DNA from: an uncultured Bacteroidales bacterium
Lineage (GTDB): Bacteria; Bacteroidota; Bacteroidia; Bacteroidales; F082
DNA: 64,000 nucleotides
Reading direction: 5' to 3'
Assembly: GCA_947303395.1 (NCBI GenBank)
Contig: CAMYYD010000010.1
Location: 1-64,000 of the forward strand
Positions within the stretch are counted from its first letter, which is position 1. Every line of letters begins with the position of its first letter. The position numbers and the translations under genes were made by a program. The notes under the pieces were generated by a model, which saw only the letters and a list, made by a program, of their open reading frames with translations, was not told the DNA's origin and did no database searches. Shown here piece by piece: positions 18,721 to 27,465 of this stretch.

Positions 18721-20078
18721 TAAAACAACTCTTTCAAATCCTCCGTCGTCAACCCATTAAAATCTCCAGAGCTCATAAAGCCTCCGACCATGTTTTCGCG
18801 TTTGAGGCCGTTTAAAAACTTGACAAGTTCGTCTTTTGAGTGAACAACCTGTAAATCAGGGCGTTGGAAACCTTTTATGATACGTTCGTTGGTCATCATT
18901 TCCAATTTCTTTATTGCAACAGCATGCGGATCGTAGAAAACAACAGCTTTGTCGCAGTTGTCTAGGCAATGAGCATAATGGTCGATAAACACCTCGCTGA
19001 GACTGCTGTAGGTGTGTAACTCAAAGACAACCAATAAGTTCTTTTTAGCGTATTGCTCACGCAAAGCCTTCACAGTTGCCAAGACTTTCGATGGTGCATG
19101 TGCAAAGTCACGGAACACAAGATTGCCTTTTTCTTTGTTTTCAAACAACAATTCAAGTCTTCTTGCTGCGCCTTTAAACGTCTTAATTGCCTCGTAAAAC
19201 TGCTCATCGCTGATGCCAACCTGTTTCGCCACATAACGTGCAGCGTTGATATTCTTCATGTTATGCTCGCCGAAAATCTGAACCTTTTCTTCTGCTCCAT
19301 TTGGCAAAATCAAAATAGTGTCGTCGCCGGCGGTTTTGTAAGGATGAATATCATAGCCATAAGTAGGAACGCTTGCATCCTTTGCAATTTTAGCTGCTTC
19401 CACATCGTTTCCGTCGTAAATCAGACAGCCGCCTTTTTCGATGGTTTTTACAAAGATTCTGAACTGCTCAAGATAACAGTCAAATGTTGGGAAAACATTG
19501 ACATGATCCCAGCCAATGCCAGAAATTACTGCTATATGCGGATGGTATTTGTGGAATTTCGGCACTCTGTCGATTGGCGATGTAAGGTATTCATCGCCTT
19601 CTATAACCATGTATTTCGCAGTCTCGCTGAGACGAACCATCACATCGAAGCCTTCAAGATGCGCTCCAACCATGAAATCGGTCTCAATGCCTGCTTGTTT
19701 CATGACATGCAGAATCATCGAAGTTATTGTCGTCTTCCCATGACTGCCTCCAATTACGATGCGGATTTTATCTTTACTTTGCTCGTAAAGATACTCCGGA
19801 TATGAGTAGATTTTAAGTCCAAGTTCTTGAGCACGAACGAGTTCCGGGTTGTCGATGCGGGCATGCATACCGAGAATCACAGCCTCATACGAATCATCCA
19901 AAAGTTCTGGATGCCAACCAAATTCCTTTGGTAATATTCCTTCTTTCTCCAACCTTGTTCTTGAAGGCTCGAAAATCTCATCATCTGAGCCTGTAACTTC
20001 GTAACCCTTTCTGTGTAAGGCGATTGCGAGATTGTGCATCGCGCTGCCGCCGACTGCAATAAAATGGACTTTCTTCAT
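18720..20078 (-). CDS. mpl: Mur ligase family protein, Mpl-like (murein peptide ligase)
   Basis: A 452-residue Mur ligase with the three usual domains: an N-terminal UDP-binding Rossmann domain (FIAVGGSAMHNLAIAL), a central ATPase with GGSHGKTT near residue 110, and a C-terminal domain starting around GAARRLELL with DFAHAPSK. The layout resembles Mpl, which attaches recycled tripeptide to UDP-MurNAc, more than MurC, because of the N-terminal MHNLAIAL form and the DFAHAP motif. MurC is a close alternative. It converges on the amidohydrolase. A peptidoglycan-recycling role would fit with namZ further on, though the two are not in one operon. Confidence 0.78.
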   Translation of the reverse strand: MKKVHFIAVGGSAMHNLAIALHRKGYEVTGSDDEIFEPSRTRLEKEGILPKEFGWHPELLDDSYEAVILGMHARIDNPELVRAQELGLKIYSYPEYLYEQSKDKIRIVIGGSHGKTTITSMILHVMKQAGIETDFMVGAHLEGFDVMVRLSETAKYMVIEGDEYLTSPIDRVPKFHKYHPHIAVISGIGWDHVNVFPTFDCYLEQFRIFVKTIEKGGCLIYDGNDVEAAKIAKDASVPTYGYDIHPYKTAGDDTILILPNGAEEKVQIFGEHNMKNINAARYVAKQVGISDEQFYEAIKTFKGAARRLELLFENKEKGNLVFRDFAHAPSKVLATVKALREQYAKKNLLVVFELHTYSSLSEVFIDHYAHCLDNCDKAVVFYDPHAVAIKKLEMMTNERIIKGFQRPDLQVVHSKDELVKFLNGLKRENMVGGFMSSGDFNGLTTEDLKELF

Positions 20079-20081
20079 ATT

Positions 20082-21707
20082 TTATTTTTTGATGACAATT
20101 CTTTGCGTTGTGGTTATTCCGTTGATATTCTTAATATTAACAACATACAAGCCTTCTTCAAATGCTGATGTGTCAACCGACTCCACATTGCCTGATTTTG
20201 CATAAACAATCTGACCCAAAGCGTTGTAAATCAGCACTTCACAGATATCATTGCCTTCAATGTTAATCTGATTTGAAGCAGGATTCGGGAAAACTGTCAC
20301 ATGAGATGATGTATTCTCTTCAATGCCAACATTGTCACATGTAAACTCAACAGAATACTTGTTGGTGAAGACATTTTGATTCGAACCGAATTGCATCATA
20401 GTAATGCCATTAGCATCTTTGATAACACCCAAACCATTGCCGCAGCCTTCGCCAGTAGGACTAATAGCACTTATTTGATAGCAACCATTAGAAGGAATTT
20501 CTACATAATACTTATATGCATGACTTCCTTGATCGAAATGCCACTCGTCAACTATCTCATTGGTTTCCATGTTTTTAAGCTGAATATAGAACCTGTCAGG
20601 GTCAGATGCTGATTTCACTTGAAAATACAGATCACCAGGATGCGACTCCGCAGATTCAATACCGATTGACTTATAATTGTCAAATGGATATGCGTCCTCA
20701 TTGTTGTTTATCTTCTTAACATTGAAATTCAGATTGCTAGCTCCTTGAATATCAAACTCAGGCATAATCACTTCTGCTGTTTCACCTTGCGGAAGATTTC
20801 CTGTCCAGTTATATGTGTTTAAAAGACTGTTGTTTTCATCCTTAACTTCAATTTCCATCGATGTAACCGTCTCTGTGCCAAATGTTTTTATAGTCAAAGT
20901 CGGTTCAACTTTACCAGAACAGTTTTGGGTTATAATTGAACTGATTTTGCGAAGTGCTACGTCATAACTCACATTTTCAGGTTCCAAAGAAATTCTAACA
21001 GCTTGGAACACTTCTTTTGTAGAGAAGCTTTGCACCCATGCCACGAGATGCATGTTTTCCTTTGGGAATCCAGCCATATCGAAGGTTTCAGTAACTGTGA
21101 GCGACTCGCCAGTGAGTGCTGTTCCGTTTTGTGTCGGAAGGAAATCGCGGGTGACAGCGTTAAGTTCGCTCATTCCCTGCCATGTTTTCTGAATGTGTGA
21201 TTCCGTCAATGCTATCATTACCTTAAGGTTAGCCGCAGTGCAGTCACCGACTTTGTTGACAACAGCTGTCACCTGGCATGTAGAGCCTTCTAGATAATTA
21301 TACGACAAATCGATAGTAAACGGACTTGTAATGTTAATTCGTTGGTTGTAATAATTTAAATACTGAGGGTAATTTGTATTATTTGGGCCACTGCCACTCG
21401 ATCCAGCCATTCCCGTCACACCATCTGCTTTCAATGTAGGATAACCAGATATCCCATAAAAATTGGCTCTCGCATTTGTTTCTGATGTGTAAAATTCAGG
21501 TGTTGAAAACGCGCTGGTATGCACTGCAACTGGAGCTATTGCTTTACCTTCATCAAGTAACTGAACAATGGCATTGGCGGCTGCCGGACAATATTGGCAG
21601 TTAACGCCTGTAAAAACTTCAAACAAAACACATTCACGAGTTACGTTTTGTGCTGATAATGAGCCTAATAACATAAAGGCTACGACTGATAATAATATCT
21701 TTTTCAT
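20082..21707 (-). CDS. Omp28-like secreted thioredoxin-fold protein with T9SS sorting domain (paralog B)
   Basis: A 541-residue secreted protein with signal peptide (ends near LSAQ, residue 20). A thioredoxin-like region carries a CQYC motif in FTGVNCQYCPAAAN at about residues 33-42. Beta-rich middle domains follow, then a T9SS type A sorting domain (VTVFPNPASNQ, LYVVNI, terminal RIVIKK). It is a divergent paralog of the protein at 15423-17075, with the CGPC of that protein replaced by CQYC. It is only 3 bases upstream of the Mpl-like gene, so the two may be cotranscribed despite different cell locations. Confidence 0.87.
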   Translation of the reverse strand: MKKILLSVVAFMLLGSLSAQNVTRECVLFEVFTGVNCQYCPAAANAIVQLLDEGKAIAPVAVHTSAFSTPEFYTSETNARANFYGISGYPTLKADGVTGMAGSSGSGPNNTNYPQYLNYYNQRINITSPFTIDLSYNYLEGSTCQVTAVVNKVGDCTAANLKVMIALTESHIQKTWQGMSELNAVTRDFLPTQNGTALTGESLTVTETFDMAGFPKENMHLVAWVQSFSTKEVFQAVRISLEPENVSYDVALRKISSIITQNCSGKVEPTLTIKTFGTETVTSMEIEVKDENNSLLNTYNWTGNLPQGETAEVIMPEFDIQGASNLNFNVKKINNNEDAYPFDNYKSIGIESAESHPGDLYFQVKSASDPDRFYIQLKNMETNEIVDEWHFDQGSHAYKYYVEIPSNGCYQISAISPTGEGCGNGLGVIKDANGITMMQFGSNQNVFTNKYSVEFTCDNVGIEENTSSHVTVFPNPASNQINIEGNDICEVLIYNALGQIVYAKSGNVESVDTSAFEEGLYVVNIKNINGITTTQRIVIKK

Positions 21708-21746
21708 TTTTTTAAAATTTTGTCATTAATTGATATTTTTTCTCCG

Positions 21747-21754
21747 CAAAATTA
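21747..21754 (-). promoter_or_regulatory. -7 promoter box for paralog B
   Basis: TAATTTTG on the minus strand, 40 bases before the start codon of the Omp28-like gene. It fits the Bacteroidota consensus; no clear -33 element. Confidence 0.5.
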
Positions 21755-21788
21755 CAATTTTTTTCGCATTTTTGCATAAAATTTAAAA

Positions 21789-22715
21789 ATGTTATTGGAC
21801 AAAAATCTCATAAAACATTTCAACGATTATTTGCGCCTTGAGCAGTCGTTGTCTGACAATACAATTGATGCGTATTGCCATGATATTGAATTGTTTAGGC
21901 AGCATCTGGAAGCTTGTGGCAAATCTCTTTCAATAACTGAAATCACACATCATGATATAGAAGATTTCTTTGCAAAACTCTATGATTTGGGCATCAGCGC
22001 TTCGTCACAGGCAAGGATTTTATCAGGTTTGAAGAGTTTTTACAGATATCTGATCCAAGAGAAGATTTGCGAAAACGATCCTACCCTGCTGGTCAGTTTT
22101 CCATCTATCGGAAGGCATATCCCAGAAGTTTTGAGCTATGAGGAAATCGTAAACATGATGAACTGCATCGACTTAAGCCAACAATTTGGTCACCGAAACA
22201 AGGCGATTATTGAAGTGATGTACGGTTGCGGCCTGCGTGTTTCTGAAGTTATTTCATTGAATATCAGTGATATATATACTAAAGATGAGTTTGTTCGTAT
22301 AATCGGTAAAGGCGATAAGGAAAGACTCGTCCCAATTGGCAAAAAGACGCTGAAAGAGCTTGCAAATTACACTCAAGGCGAGCGTCTGCACCAGGAAATC
22401 AAGCCAAAATTCACTGATAAGGTGTTTATCAGCGCTCGTGGCACAAGTCTGACACGCCAAAGTGTCTTTCTTTTGGTGAAAAGTCTTGCTGAAAAAGCTG
22501 GAATCAAGAAAACGATAAGTCCGCACACGCTAAGACATTCGTTTGCGACTCATCTTCTCGAAGGTGGTGCCGATTTGCGCGCTGTCCAGCAAATGCTAGG
22601 ACATTCAAGCATCTCAACTACCGAAATATACACTCACGTTTCTGATGAATATCTGCGTCAGGTGATTATGGAGTTTCATCCTCACTGGCACTCCCAAAAC
22701 ACCTCAACTAATTGA
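21789..22715 (+). CDS. xerD: Tyrosine recombinase XerD-like
   Basis: A 308-residue tyrosine recombinase with an N-terminal SAM-like DNA-binding domain (residues 1-90) and a C-terminal catalytic domain. All catalytic residues are visible: Arg in CGLRVSEV, Lys in GKGDKERLVP, His and Arg in HTLRHSFATHL, His in MLGHSSIS, and the nucleophile Tyr in EIYTHV. It would resolve chromosome dimers at dif together with a XerC partner. Length and housekeeping-like sequence favour Xer over a mobile-element integrase. Its last 34 bases overlap the convergent gene at 22682-23107. Confidence 0.92.
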   Translation: MLLDKNLIKHFNDYLRLEQSLSDNTIDAYCHDIELFRQHLEACGKSLSITEITHHDIEDFFAKLYDLGISASSQARILSGLKSFYRYLIQEKICENDPTLLVSFPSIGRHIPEVLSYEEIVNMMNCIDLSQQFGHRNKAIIEVMYGCGLRVSEVISLNISDIYTKDEFVRIIGKGDKERLVPIGKKTLKELANYTQGERLHQEIKPKFTDKVFISARGTSLTRQSVFLLVKSLAEKAGIKKTISPHTLRHSFATHLLEGGADLRAVQQMLGHSSISTTEIYTHVSDEYLRQVIMEFHPHWHSQNTSTN

Positions 22716-23107
22716 TTGTTATCGAAATAGAAATCGATATTCAATTCGTCAAAAGTTACACAGTCGCCGTCTTCATTGTCTTCGTTATACTCTTCGTAGC
22801 CATTTTGTTTCATCAACTCAATGACTTCATCCTTGTTTAAATCAAAGATTTTTGCGCCGAAAAGCTCTGATTTCTCGTTGAAAGTGTAGAAATTAGTGAG
22901 TTTCATGGCTGTATTTCCTTCGAAATAAGCCGAAAAATCGTGGTCTTCATAGTCTAAAACGATGACATGACTGTCTTCTTCGTAAGCTGACTCGATTTCT
23001 TCCTGATTTGTAGGCTGGCCAAGTATTTCGACTACATTGTCGATAAGCATTCCAAACTGGAGCTCGCCATAGCCTTTTAAAGGTTCTATTTTAAAATTTT
23101 CCATCAT
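22682..23107 (-). CDS. Acidic hypothetical protein overlapping the xerD 3' end
   Basis: A 141-residue, strongly acidic protein with no signal or membrane segment. It opens with KIEPLKGYGELQFGM and has alternating charged and aromatic residues suggesting an alpha/beta fold. The phrase LQFGMLIDNVVEILGQP resembles the opening of small proteins that describe a calculated threshold or SmpA-like repeat, but I cannot assign a family. It overlaps the xerD C-terminal codons by 34 bases on the opposite strand, and its start is 16 bases downstream of the LolC/E-type gene, so it is probably cotranscribed with that gene. Confidence 0.72.
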   Translation of the reverse strand: MMENFKIEPLKGYGELQFGMLIDNVVEILGQPTNQEEIESAYEEDSHVIVLDYEDHDFSAYFEGNTAMKLTNFYTFNEKSELFGAKIFDLNKDEVIELMKQNGYEEYNEDNEDGDCVTFDELNIDFYFDNNQLVEVFWECQ

Positions 23108-23123
23108 GATGTTTATAGTTTTA

Positions 23124-24344
23124 TTATTCGAATCTTATTGATTTTGAAGGTCTTACATTGTTAATAAGCATGGTTGGCAACAGCAGCATCAACACCCAAA
23201 GAATCATTGTTCCAACATTCAAAGCCAAGATATGCCAGATGTTCAATTCAATCGGAACTGCCGAAAGATAATACGATTCCGGTGACAGCGCGATGATATT
23301 GGTGAATTTTTGGATGAGGCACAACCCTATTCCTAACACGTTTCCGATGGCCATACCTATTAATAATATGCGGCATGAACGTTTCAGGAAGATGCTTCTG
23401 ATGAGTGCGTTGCTGGCTCCCATAGCTTTTAGCAAACCGATTGTCGATGTGCGTTCAAGAATGATTATCAATAACATGCTGATAATTGTGATGCCTGCCA
23501 CCAGCAACATCAGCACAATGATGATGACCACATTCATATCCTGAAGCTCGAGCCAGTCGAATATCTGCGGATAGCTTTCCATCGCTGAATACGACACGAG
23601 TCTTGTCGGGATGCCGAAGTAAATCTTGCGGTTATACTCTTCAATGTTTTTCTCATCGTCGACCCAAATCTCAAGATGCCCTATCTCTCCGTTGTCCCAG
23701 CCGTTGAGTCGTCTGATTTGGTTCAAATCGCAGTAAACATAACGCTCGTCGCACTCCTGGAGTCCGGTTTCATAAACGCCTTTAACGTTGAATTTACGTC
23801 CTCTCGCCTTCAGGTCTTGGTCGACAAACCAGATTCGCACTGGATCTCCAACCTTCAAATTCATCTTATGAGCAATGATATTTGAAACAACAACATCGTT
23901 AGAACGTTCATTTTCAGCGTATTGCGGAAGTTCGCCATCAACAAGATATGAGCCAATGTATTTCCAATTATAATCAAAATCGACACCTTTCAATACCACA
24001 GCCTGAATCTCATCGTCAGTTTTGATTATGCCAGCCTTGTTGGCCGTTTTGTGCATCTCAGTGATGAAAGGCATGTCCAAACAATTGATCAGCACGCTGT
24101 CAAAAACAAACGGAGTCTCCTCAATCGACTCGTTCTGGTTCAGCGCCTGAATGTGAATCGGGGCAACAAAACCAACAACCTTATCCTTGATCTGATTCTT
24201 GAAACCGACGACTACAGCTATGGAAATCAACATGATAGCGATACCAAGAGCCACGCTGGTTACGGCAATTCGCATCACGGTCGAGGATAAATTTTCCTTC
24301 GACAAAGAAAAAATTCTTTTCGATATGAATGTCGACGCGTTCAT
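23124..24344 (-). CDS. ABC transporter permease of the LolC/LolE type
   Basis: A 406-residue FtsX-domain permease: one N-terminal transmembrane helix (about residues 25-50), a periplasmic MacB-like domain of about 220 residues, then three C-terminal helices. The phrase STIGLLKAMGASNALIR is the coupling-helix signature of LolC/E proteins. The system extracts lipoproteins from the inner membrane for delivery to the outer membrane. No ATPase partner (LolD) is adjacent. Function is inferred from the family. Confidence 0.86.
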   Translation of the reverse strand: MNASTFISKRIFSLSKENLSSTVMRIAVTSVALGIAIMLISIAVVVGFKNQIKDKVVGFVAPIHIQALNQNESIEETPFVFDSVLINCLDMPFITEMHKTANKAGIIKTDDEIQAVVLKGVDFDYNWKYIGSYLVDGELPQYAENERSNDVVVSNIIAHKMNLKVGDPVRIWFVDQDLKARGRKFNVKGVYETGLQECDERYVYCDLNQIRRLNGWDNGEIGHLEIWVDDEKNIEEYNRKIYFGIPTRLVSYSAMESYPQIFDWLELQDMNVVIIIVLMLLVAGITIISMLLIIILERTSTIGLLKAMGASNALIRSIFLKRSCRILLIGMAIGNVLGIGLCLIQKFTNIIALSPESYYLSAVPIELNIWHILALNVGTMILWVLMLLLPTMLINNVRPSKSIRFE

Positions 24345-24360
24345 TTTTTTCTTATCATTG

Positions 24361-24368
24361 CAAAATTA
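24361..24368 (-). promoter_or_regulatory. -7 promoter box for the LolC/E-type gene
   Basis: TAATTTTG on the minus strand 17 bases before the start codon fits TAnnTTTG. It lies within the 33-base gap to the divergent namZ start, so the two promoters must be tightly packed. Confidence 0.5.
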
Positions 24369-24377
24369 AAAAAAATA

Positions 24378-25496
24378 TTGAATATGACAAGAAAAATTTT
24401 AGCTTTATTTGCTTTTATCATATTCATCTCATTGAATATCAACGCTCAAGAGCTCAAACTTCTCGATGCCAAGGATGCTGTGACAGGTGCTTCGAGGATG
24501 GAAAAATATATTCCAATGCTTGCCGAAAAGAAAGTCGGAGTGGTTGCCAACCAGACAAGCATTATGGATAATGGCACTCATCTTGTCGACACCTTGGTAA
24601 GTCAAGGTGTTAATGTTGTTAAGATTTTCACGCCAGAACATGGTTTCCGAGGGACTGCTGAGGCTGGTGCTTTCGTGGATTCTGGCATCGACGAGAAAAC
24701 AGGTGTCCAGATCATATCACTTTACGGAAAGAATAAAAAACCGACTTCTGAACAGCTTCAAGGCATTGATATTCTTGTGTTTGACCTTCAAGATGTCGGT
24801 TGCAGATTCTACACTTACATCTCCACGATGACTTACATTATGGAGGCTGCTGCCGAAAACAACGTTCCCGTCATAGTTCTCGACCGCCCGAATCCGAATG
24901 GATTCTACGTTGATGGTCCTGTGCTTGAAAAAGAGAACGCTTCATTTGTTGGAATGCATTGTGTGCCAATAGTTTACGGCTTGACAATTGGGGAATATGC
25001 ACTGATGGTCAATGGCGAGAGATGGCTCAGCGACAGTCTGCAATGTGATTTGACGGTCATTCCGCTTGGAAACTATGACAGAAACGCGATTTATAAACTC
25101 CCGGTGAAGCCGTCACCTAACTTGCCAAATTGGGAGGCCGTTTACCTCTACCCTTCGCTTTGTCTGTTTGAAGGCACTGATTTGGGTGTGGGACGTCGCA
25201 CGAAACTGCCTTTCCAAATTTACACACATCCGCAGCTTGACACTGTGAATCTTGTGGATTATGCCCATAATTATTTGGAAAATGATAAAAAACTGAATCT
25301 CTCGTGGATTCTTGACGCTCGCAAACAGCTCAAAGACGATGAGAAATTTTTCAATAATTATTTCATAAAGTTGGTTGGAGTTTCCGACATGCAACAAAAA
25401 ATCGATTCCGCCATGTCAGAGGATGAGATTCGTTCATCGTGGCAGGACGGAATCGATAACTATCAGAAAATCAGAGAAAAATATCTGATTTATTAG
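24378..25496 (+). CDS. namZ: Exo-beta-N-acetylmuramidase NamZ-like (DUF1343, GH171)
   Basis: A 372-residue secreted protein with a signal peptide ending near INAQ (residue 22). It has the DUF1343 hallmarks: VGVVANQTSIM, FTPEHGFRG, VFDLQDVGCRFYTYISTM and DRPNPNG in the first domain, and EGTDLGVGRRT in the second. The founding member, Bacillus NamZ, removes terminal MurNAc from peptidoglycan glycans. In a MurNAc-using or recycling Bacteroidota it would act in the periplasm. It stands alone on its strand, and its stop overlaps the convergent aminotransferase stop by 4 bases. Confidence 0.88.
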   Translation: MNMTRKILALFAFIIFISLNINAQELKLLDAKDAVTGASRMEKYIPMLAEKKVGVVANQTSIMDNGTHLVDTLVSQGVNVVKIFTPEHGFRGTAEAGAFVDSGIDEKTGVQIISLYGKNKKPTSEQLQGIDILVFDLQDVGCRFYTYISTMTYIMEAAAENNVPVIVLDRPNPNGFYVDGPVLEKENASFVGMHCVPIVYGLTIGEYALMVNGERWLSDSLQCDLTVIPLGNYDRNAIYKLPVKPSPNLPNWEAVYLYPSLCLFEGTDLGVGRRTKLPFQIYTHPQLDTVNLVDYAHNYLENDKKLNLSWILDARKQLKDDEKFFNNYFIKLVGVSDMQQKIDSAMSEDEIRSSWQDGIDNYQKIREKYLIY

Positions 25497-26695
25497 TAAT
25501 TTCTCTTTCCTGGATAAACTTCGAGAGCTTTTCCGAGAATCATCATTGCGTCTTTCAAATCGTCGCAGTTGAGGCAGTAGCTCAAGCGCACTTCCTGACG
25601 ACCGAGACCGATTGTTGAATAGAATCCGCTTGCTGGTGCGAGCATCACTGTCTTGCCTTCATAGTTGAAGTCGGTGAGCATCCACTTGCAGAACTTGTCG
25701 GAATCGTCGATTGGCAAATGTGCCACGATGTAGAAAGCGCCTTTAGGTGTCGGGCAGAATGCTCCAGGAATCTTGTTGATACCTTCAACGCAAACATCAC
25801 GACGTTTCACGTATTCGGCAACGATAGCGTCGAAATATGAAACTGGAGTGTCGAGAGCAGCCTCACCGGCCACCTGACCGTATGTTGGAGGCGACAAACG
25901 AGCCTGAGCGAACTTCATTGCTGTAGAGATGACTTCGCGGTTACGTGTCACCATACGACCAACACGGATACCGCAAGCGCTGAAACGCTTTGACACTGAG
26001 TCGATTAAGATGACGTTGTCGTCAACACCTTTGAGGCTCATTGCTGAATGATGTACTGATCCGTCATAGCAGAACTCACGGTAAACCTCATCAGAAATGA
26101 GATAAAGGTCATATTTCAAGATGATCTGACGCAGACGTTCCATTTCCTCTTCTGAATAGAGGTAACCTGTAGGGTTGTTAGGGTTACAGATTAGGATGGC
26201 CTTTGTGTGCTCGGTGATAGCCTTCTCAAAGTCCTCGATTGGAGGAAGAGCGAAACCGTTGCTAATCTCAGAATATATTGGGCGGACGCGCACTCCGGCT
26301 GTCTGTGCGAAACCATTGTAGTTTGCATAGAATGGTTCTGGAATAACGATCTCATCATCCGGGTCCATGATTGTCTGGAAAGCGATTGAGAGAGCTTCAG
26401 AAGCGCCGTTTGTCACGATGATATCATCCGGAGTGACATGAATGTTCAATCTGTCATAATATTCGCAAAGTTTCTTTCTGTATGAAAGAGTACCTGCTGA
26501 ATGTGTGTATTTGATGACTTTTTCGTCATAATTTTTGACAGCTTCAAGGGCGTATGGAGTTGTCGCGATATCTGGCTGACCGATATTCAAGTGATACACA
26601 TGAATACCTCTTGATTTTGCTTCGTCGGCGAAAGGAACGAGCTTTCTGATTGGCGAAGCCGGCATAAACTGGCCTTTTTTAGAAATCTTCGGCAT
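25493..26695 (-). CDS. Class I/II PLP aminotransferase (aspartate aminotransferase type)
   Basis: A 400-residue fold-type I aminotransferase. Substrate and cofactor motifs include NPNNPTGYLYS and SDEVYREF, the PLP lysine is in SVSKRFSACG (about residue 233), and an arginine for the substrate carboxylate is in EVRLSYCLN. Members transfer amino groups between aspartate or aromatic amino acids and 2-oxoglutarate. Specificity cannot be read from the motifs. It lies 17 bases downstream of the DUF1573 gene, in the same direction. Confidence 0.9.
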   Translation of the reverse strand: MPKISKKGQFMPASPIRKLVPFADEAKSRGIHVYHLNIGQPDIATTPYALEAVKNYDEKVIKYTHSAGTLSYRKKLCEYYDRLNIHVTPDDIIVTNGASEALSIAFQTIMDPDDEIVIPEPFYANYNGFAQTAGVRVRPIYSEISNGFALPPIEDFEKAITEHTKAILICNPNNPTGYLYSEEEMERLRQIILKYDLYLISDEVYREFCYDGSVHHSAMSLKGVDDNVILIDSVSKRFSACGIRVGRMVTRNREVISTAMKFAQARLSPPTYGQVAGEAALDTPVSYFDAIVAEYVKRRDVCVEGINKIPGAFCPTPKGAFYIVAHLPIDDSDKFCKWMLTDFNYEGKTVMLAPASGFYSTIGLGRQEVRLSYCLNCDDLKDAMMILGKALEVYPGKRNY

Positions 26696-26712
26696 AATAT
26701 ATTAATTAGGTA

Positions 26713-27189
26713 TTAGTTAGTCTTGTTTACAGGAGAACCGACGCTTTCCATTTTCATCGGAGCTGCATCGGTTGGTTGTGCTTCGACAGTGCCTTTGATA
26801 TGGAGCTTTATCTCCTTGTTTATCAATGCGTTAGAAAAAATAGTAACATATTTGTTAAAGCCACCTGGACGGTCGGTGTTTTTATACGTCACCTTGATGC
26901 AGTTTGATTCACCTGGAAGAATTGGCTGTTTTGGCCATTCCGGCACTGTGCATCCGCATGATGATTTAGGTTGTGAAAGGATAAGCGGCTCGTTGCCGGT
27001 ATTGACAAACACAAACTCGTATGATCCATTGCCTTTAAAAGGAATATTACCGAAATCGTGATTGGTCTCTTTGAAAGTGATTTCCGGACCGTTTTGTTTC
27101 TCTGTTGTTTCTTCGCTTTGAGCGAATGCTATCGAACACATCAAAAACAGTGCGCTGAATAAAACAAATAACTTCTTCATATTTGACAT
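26713..27189 (-). CDS. Secreted DUF1573 protein
   Basis: A 158-residue protein with a cleavable signal (ends near AFAQ) and one DUF1573 beta-sandwich. The typical phrases are HDFGNIPFKG, VNTGNEPLIL and SSCGCTVPEWP. These proteins are common in Bacteroidota, periplasmic or surface-exposed, and of unknown function; the ASPM-SPD-2-Hydin-like fold suggests a binding role. A second ATG (27180) would give the shorter MKKLF start and a cleaner signal peptide; either is possible. Confidence 0.85.
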   Translation of the reverse strand: MSNMKKLFVLFSALFLMCSIAFAQSEETTEKQNGPEITFKETNHDFGNIPFKGNGSYEFVFVNTGNEPLILSQPKSSCGCTVPEWPKQPILPGESNCIKVTYKNTDRPGGFNKYVTIFSNALINKEIKLHIKGTVEAQPTDAAPMKMESVGSPVNKTN

Positions 27190-27210
27190 TTTTACAATAT
27201 TTTCAACCTA

Positions 27211-27218
27211 CAAAGATA
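27211..27218 (-). promoter_or_regulatory. -7 promoter box for the DUF1573 gene
   Basis: TATCTTTG on the minus strand matches TAnnTTTG, 22 bases before the ORF-track start. The remaining bases up to the tRNA promoter are an A/T-rich tract with no gene. Confidence 0.6.
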
Positions 27219-27276
27219 CATATTTTTCTAATATGAAAGTAGAAAAAATAATTTTTTAAAAAAATGAAAAAAAATG

Positions 27277-27306
27277 TTGTGGATATTAAAAAAGTGTGTA
27301 TTTTTG
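27277..27306 (+). promoter_or_regulatory. Promoter of the tRNA-Met gene
   Basis: TTG (-33) at 27277 and TATTTTTG (-7) at 27299 are separated by exactly 19 bases, the ideal Bacteroidota spacing. The tRNA begins 13 bases after the -7 box. Confidence 0.75.
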
Positions 27307-27318
27307 CACTCCGAAAAC

Positions 27319-27392
27319 GGCGGGGTAGCTCAGTTGGTTAGAGCGTCGGATTCATAACCCGGAGGTCATGAGTTCAATTCTCATCCCCGCTA
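27319..27392 (+). tRNA. tRNA-Met (anticodon CAT)
   Basis: A full cloverleaf is present. The acceptor stem GGCGGGG pairs with CCCCGCT, with one G-U at the end. The D-arm is GCTC..GAGC, the anticodon loop TTCATAA gives CAT, and the T-arm is ATGAG-TTCAATT-CTCAT. The anticodon stem has an A-C mismatch at its base near the loop and a G-U at the outer end. The CCA end is not encoded. The first base pair is not a mismatch, so this is the elongator rather than the initiator; a CAT tRNA for isoleucine (modified to lysidine) is the other possibility. Confidence 0.93.
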
Positions 27393-27408
27393 CATTGATA
27401 AATAAATG

Positions 27409-27445
27409 AAAATCAGCGAGTTAGAAACCCGCTGATTTTATTTTT
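27409..27445 (+). terminator. Terminator after tRNA-Met
   Basis: AAAATCAGCG pairs with CGCTGATTTT over 10 bp, with partial extension inside the loop, and is followed by ATTTTT. It separates the tRNA from the converging vsr gene. Confidence 0.85.
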
Positions 27446-27465
27446 AGGACTAATAAAAATAACTA

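Noticed and set aside
19053-19805. 250-residue plus-strand ORF
   Set aside because: Antisense shadow of the Mpl-like gene; Cys/His/Phe-rich noise typical of the opposite frame.
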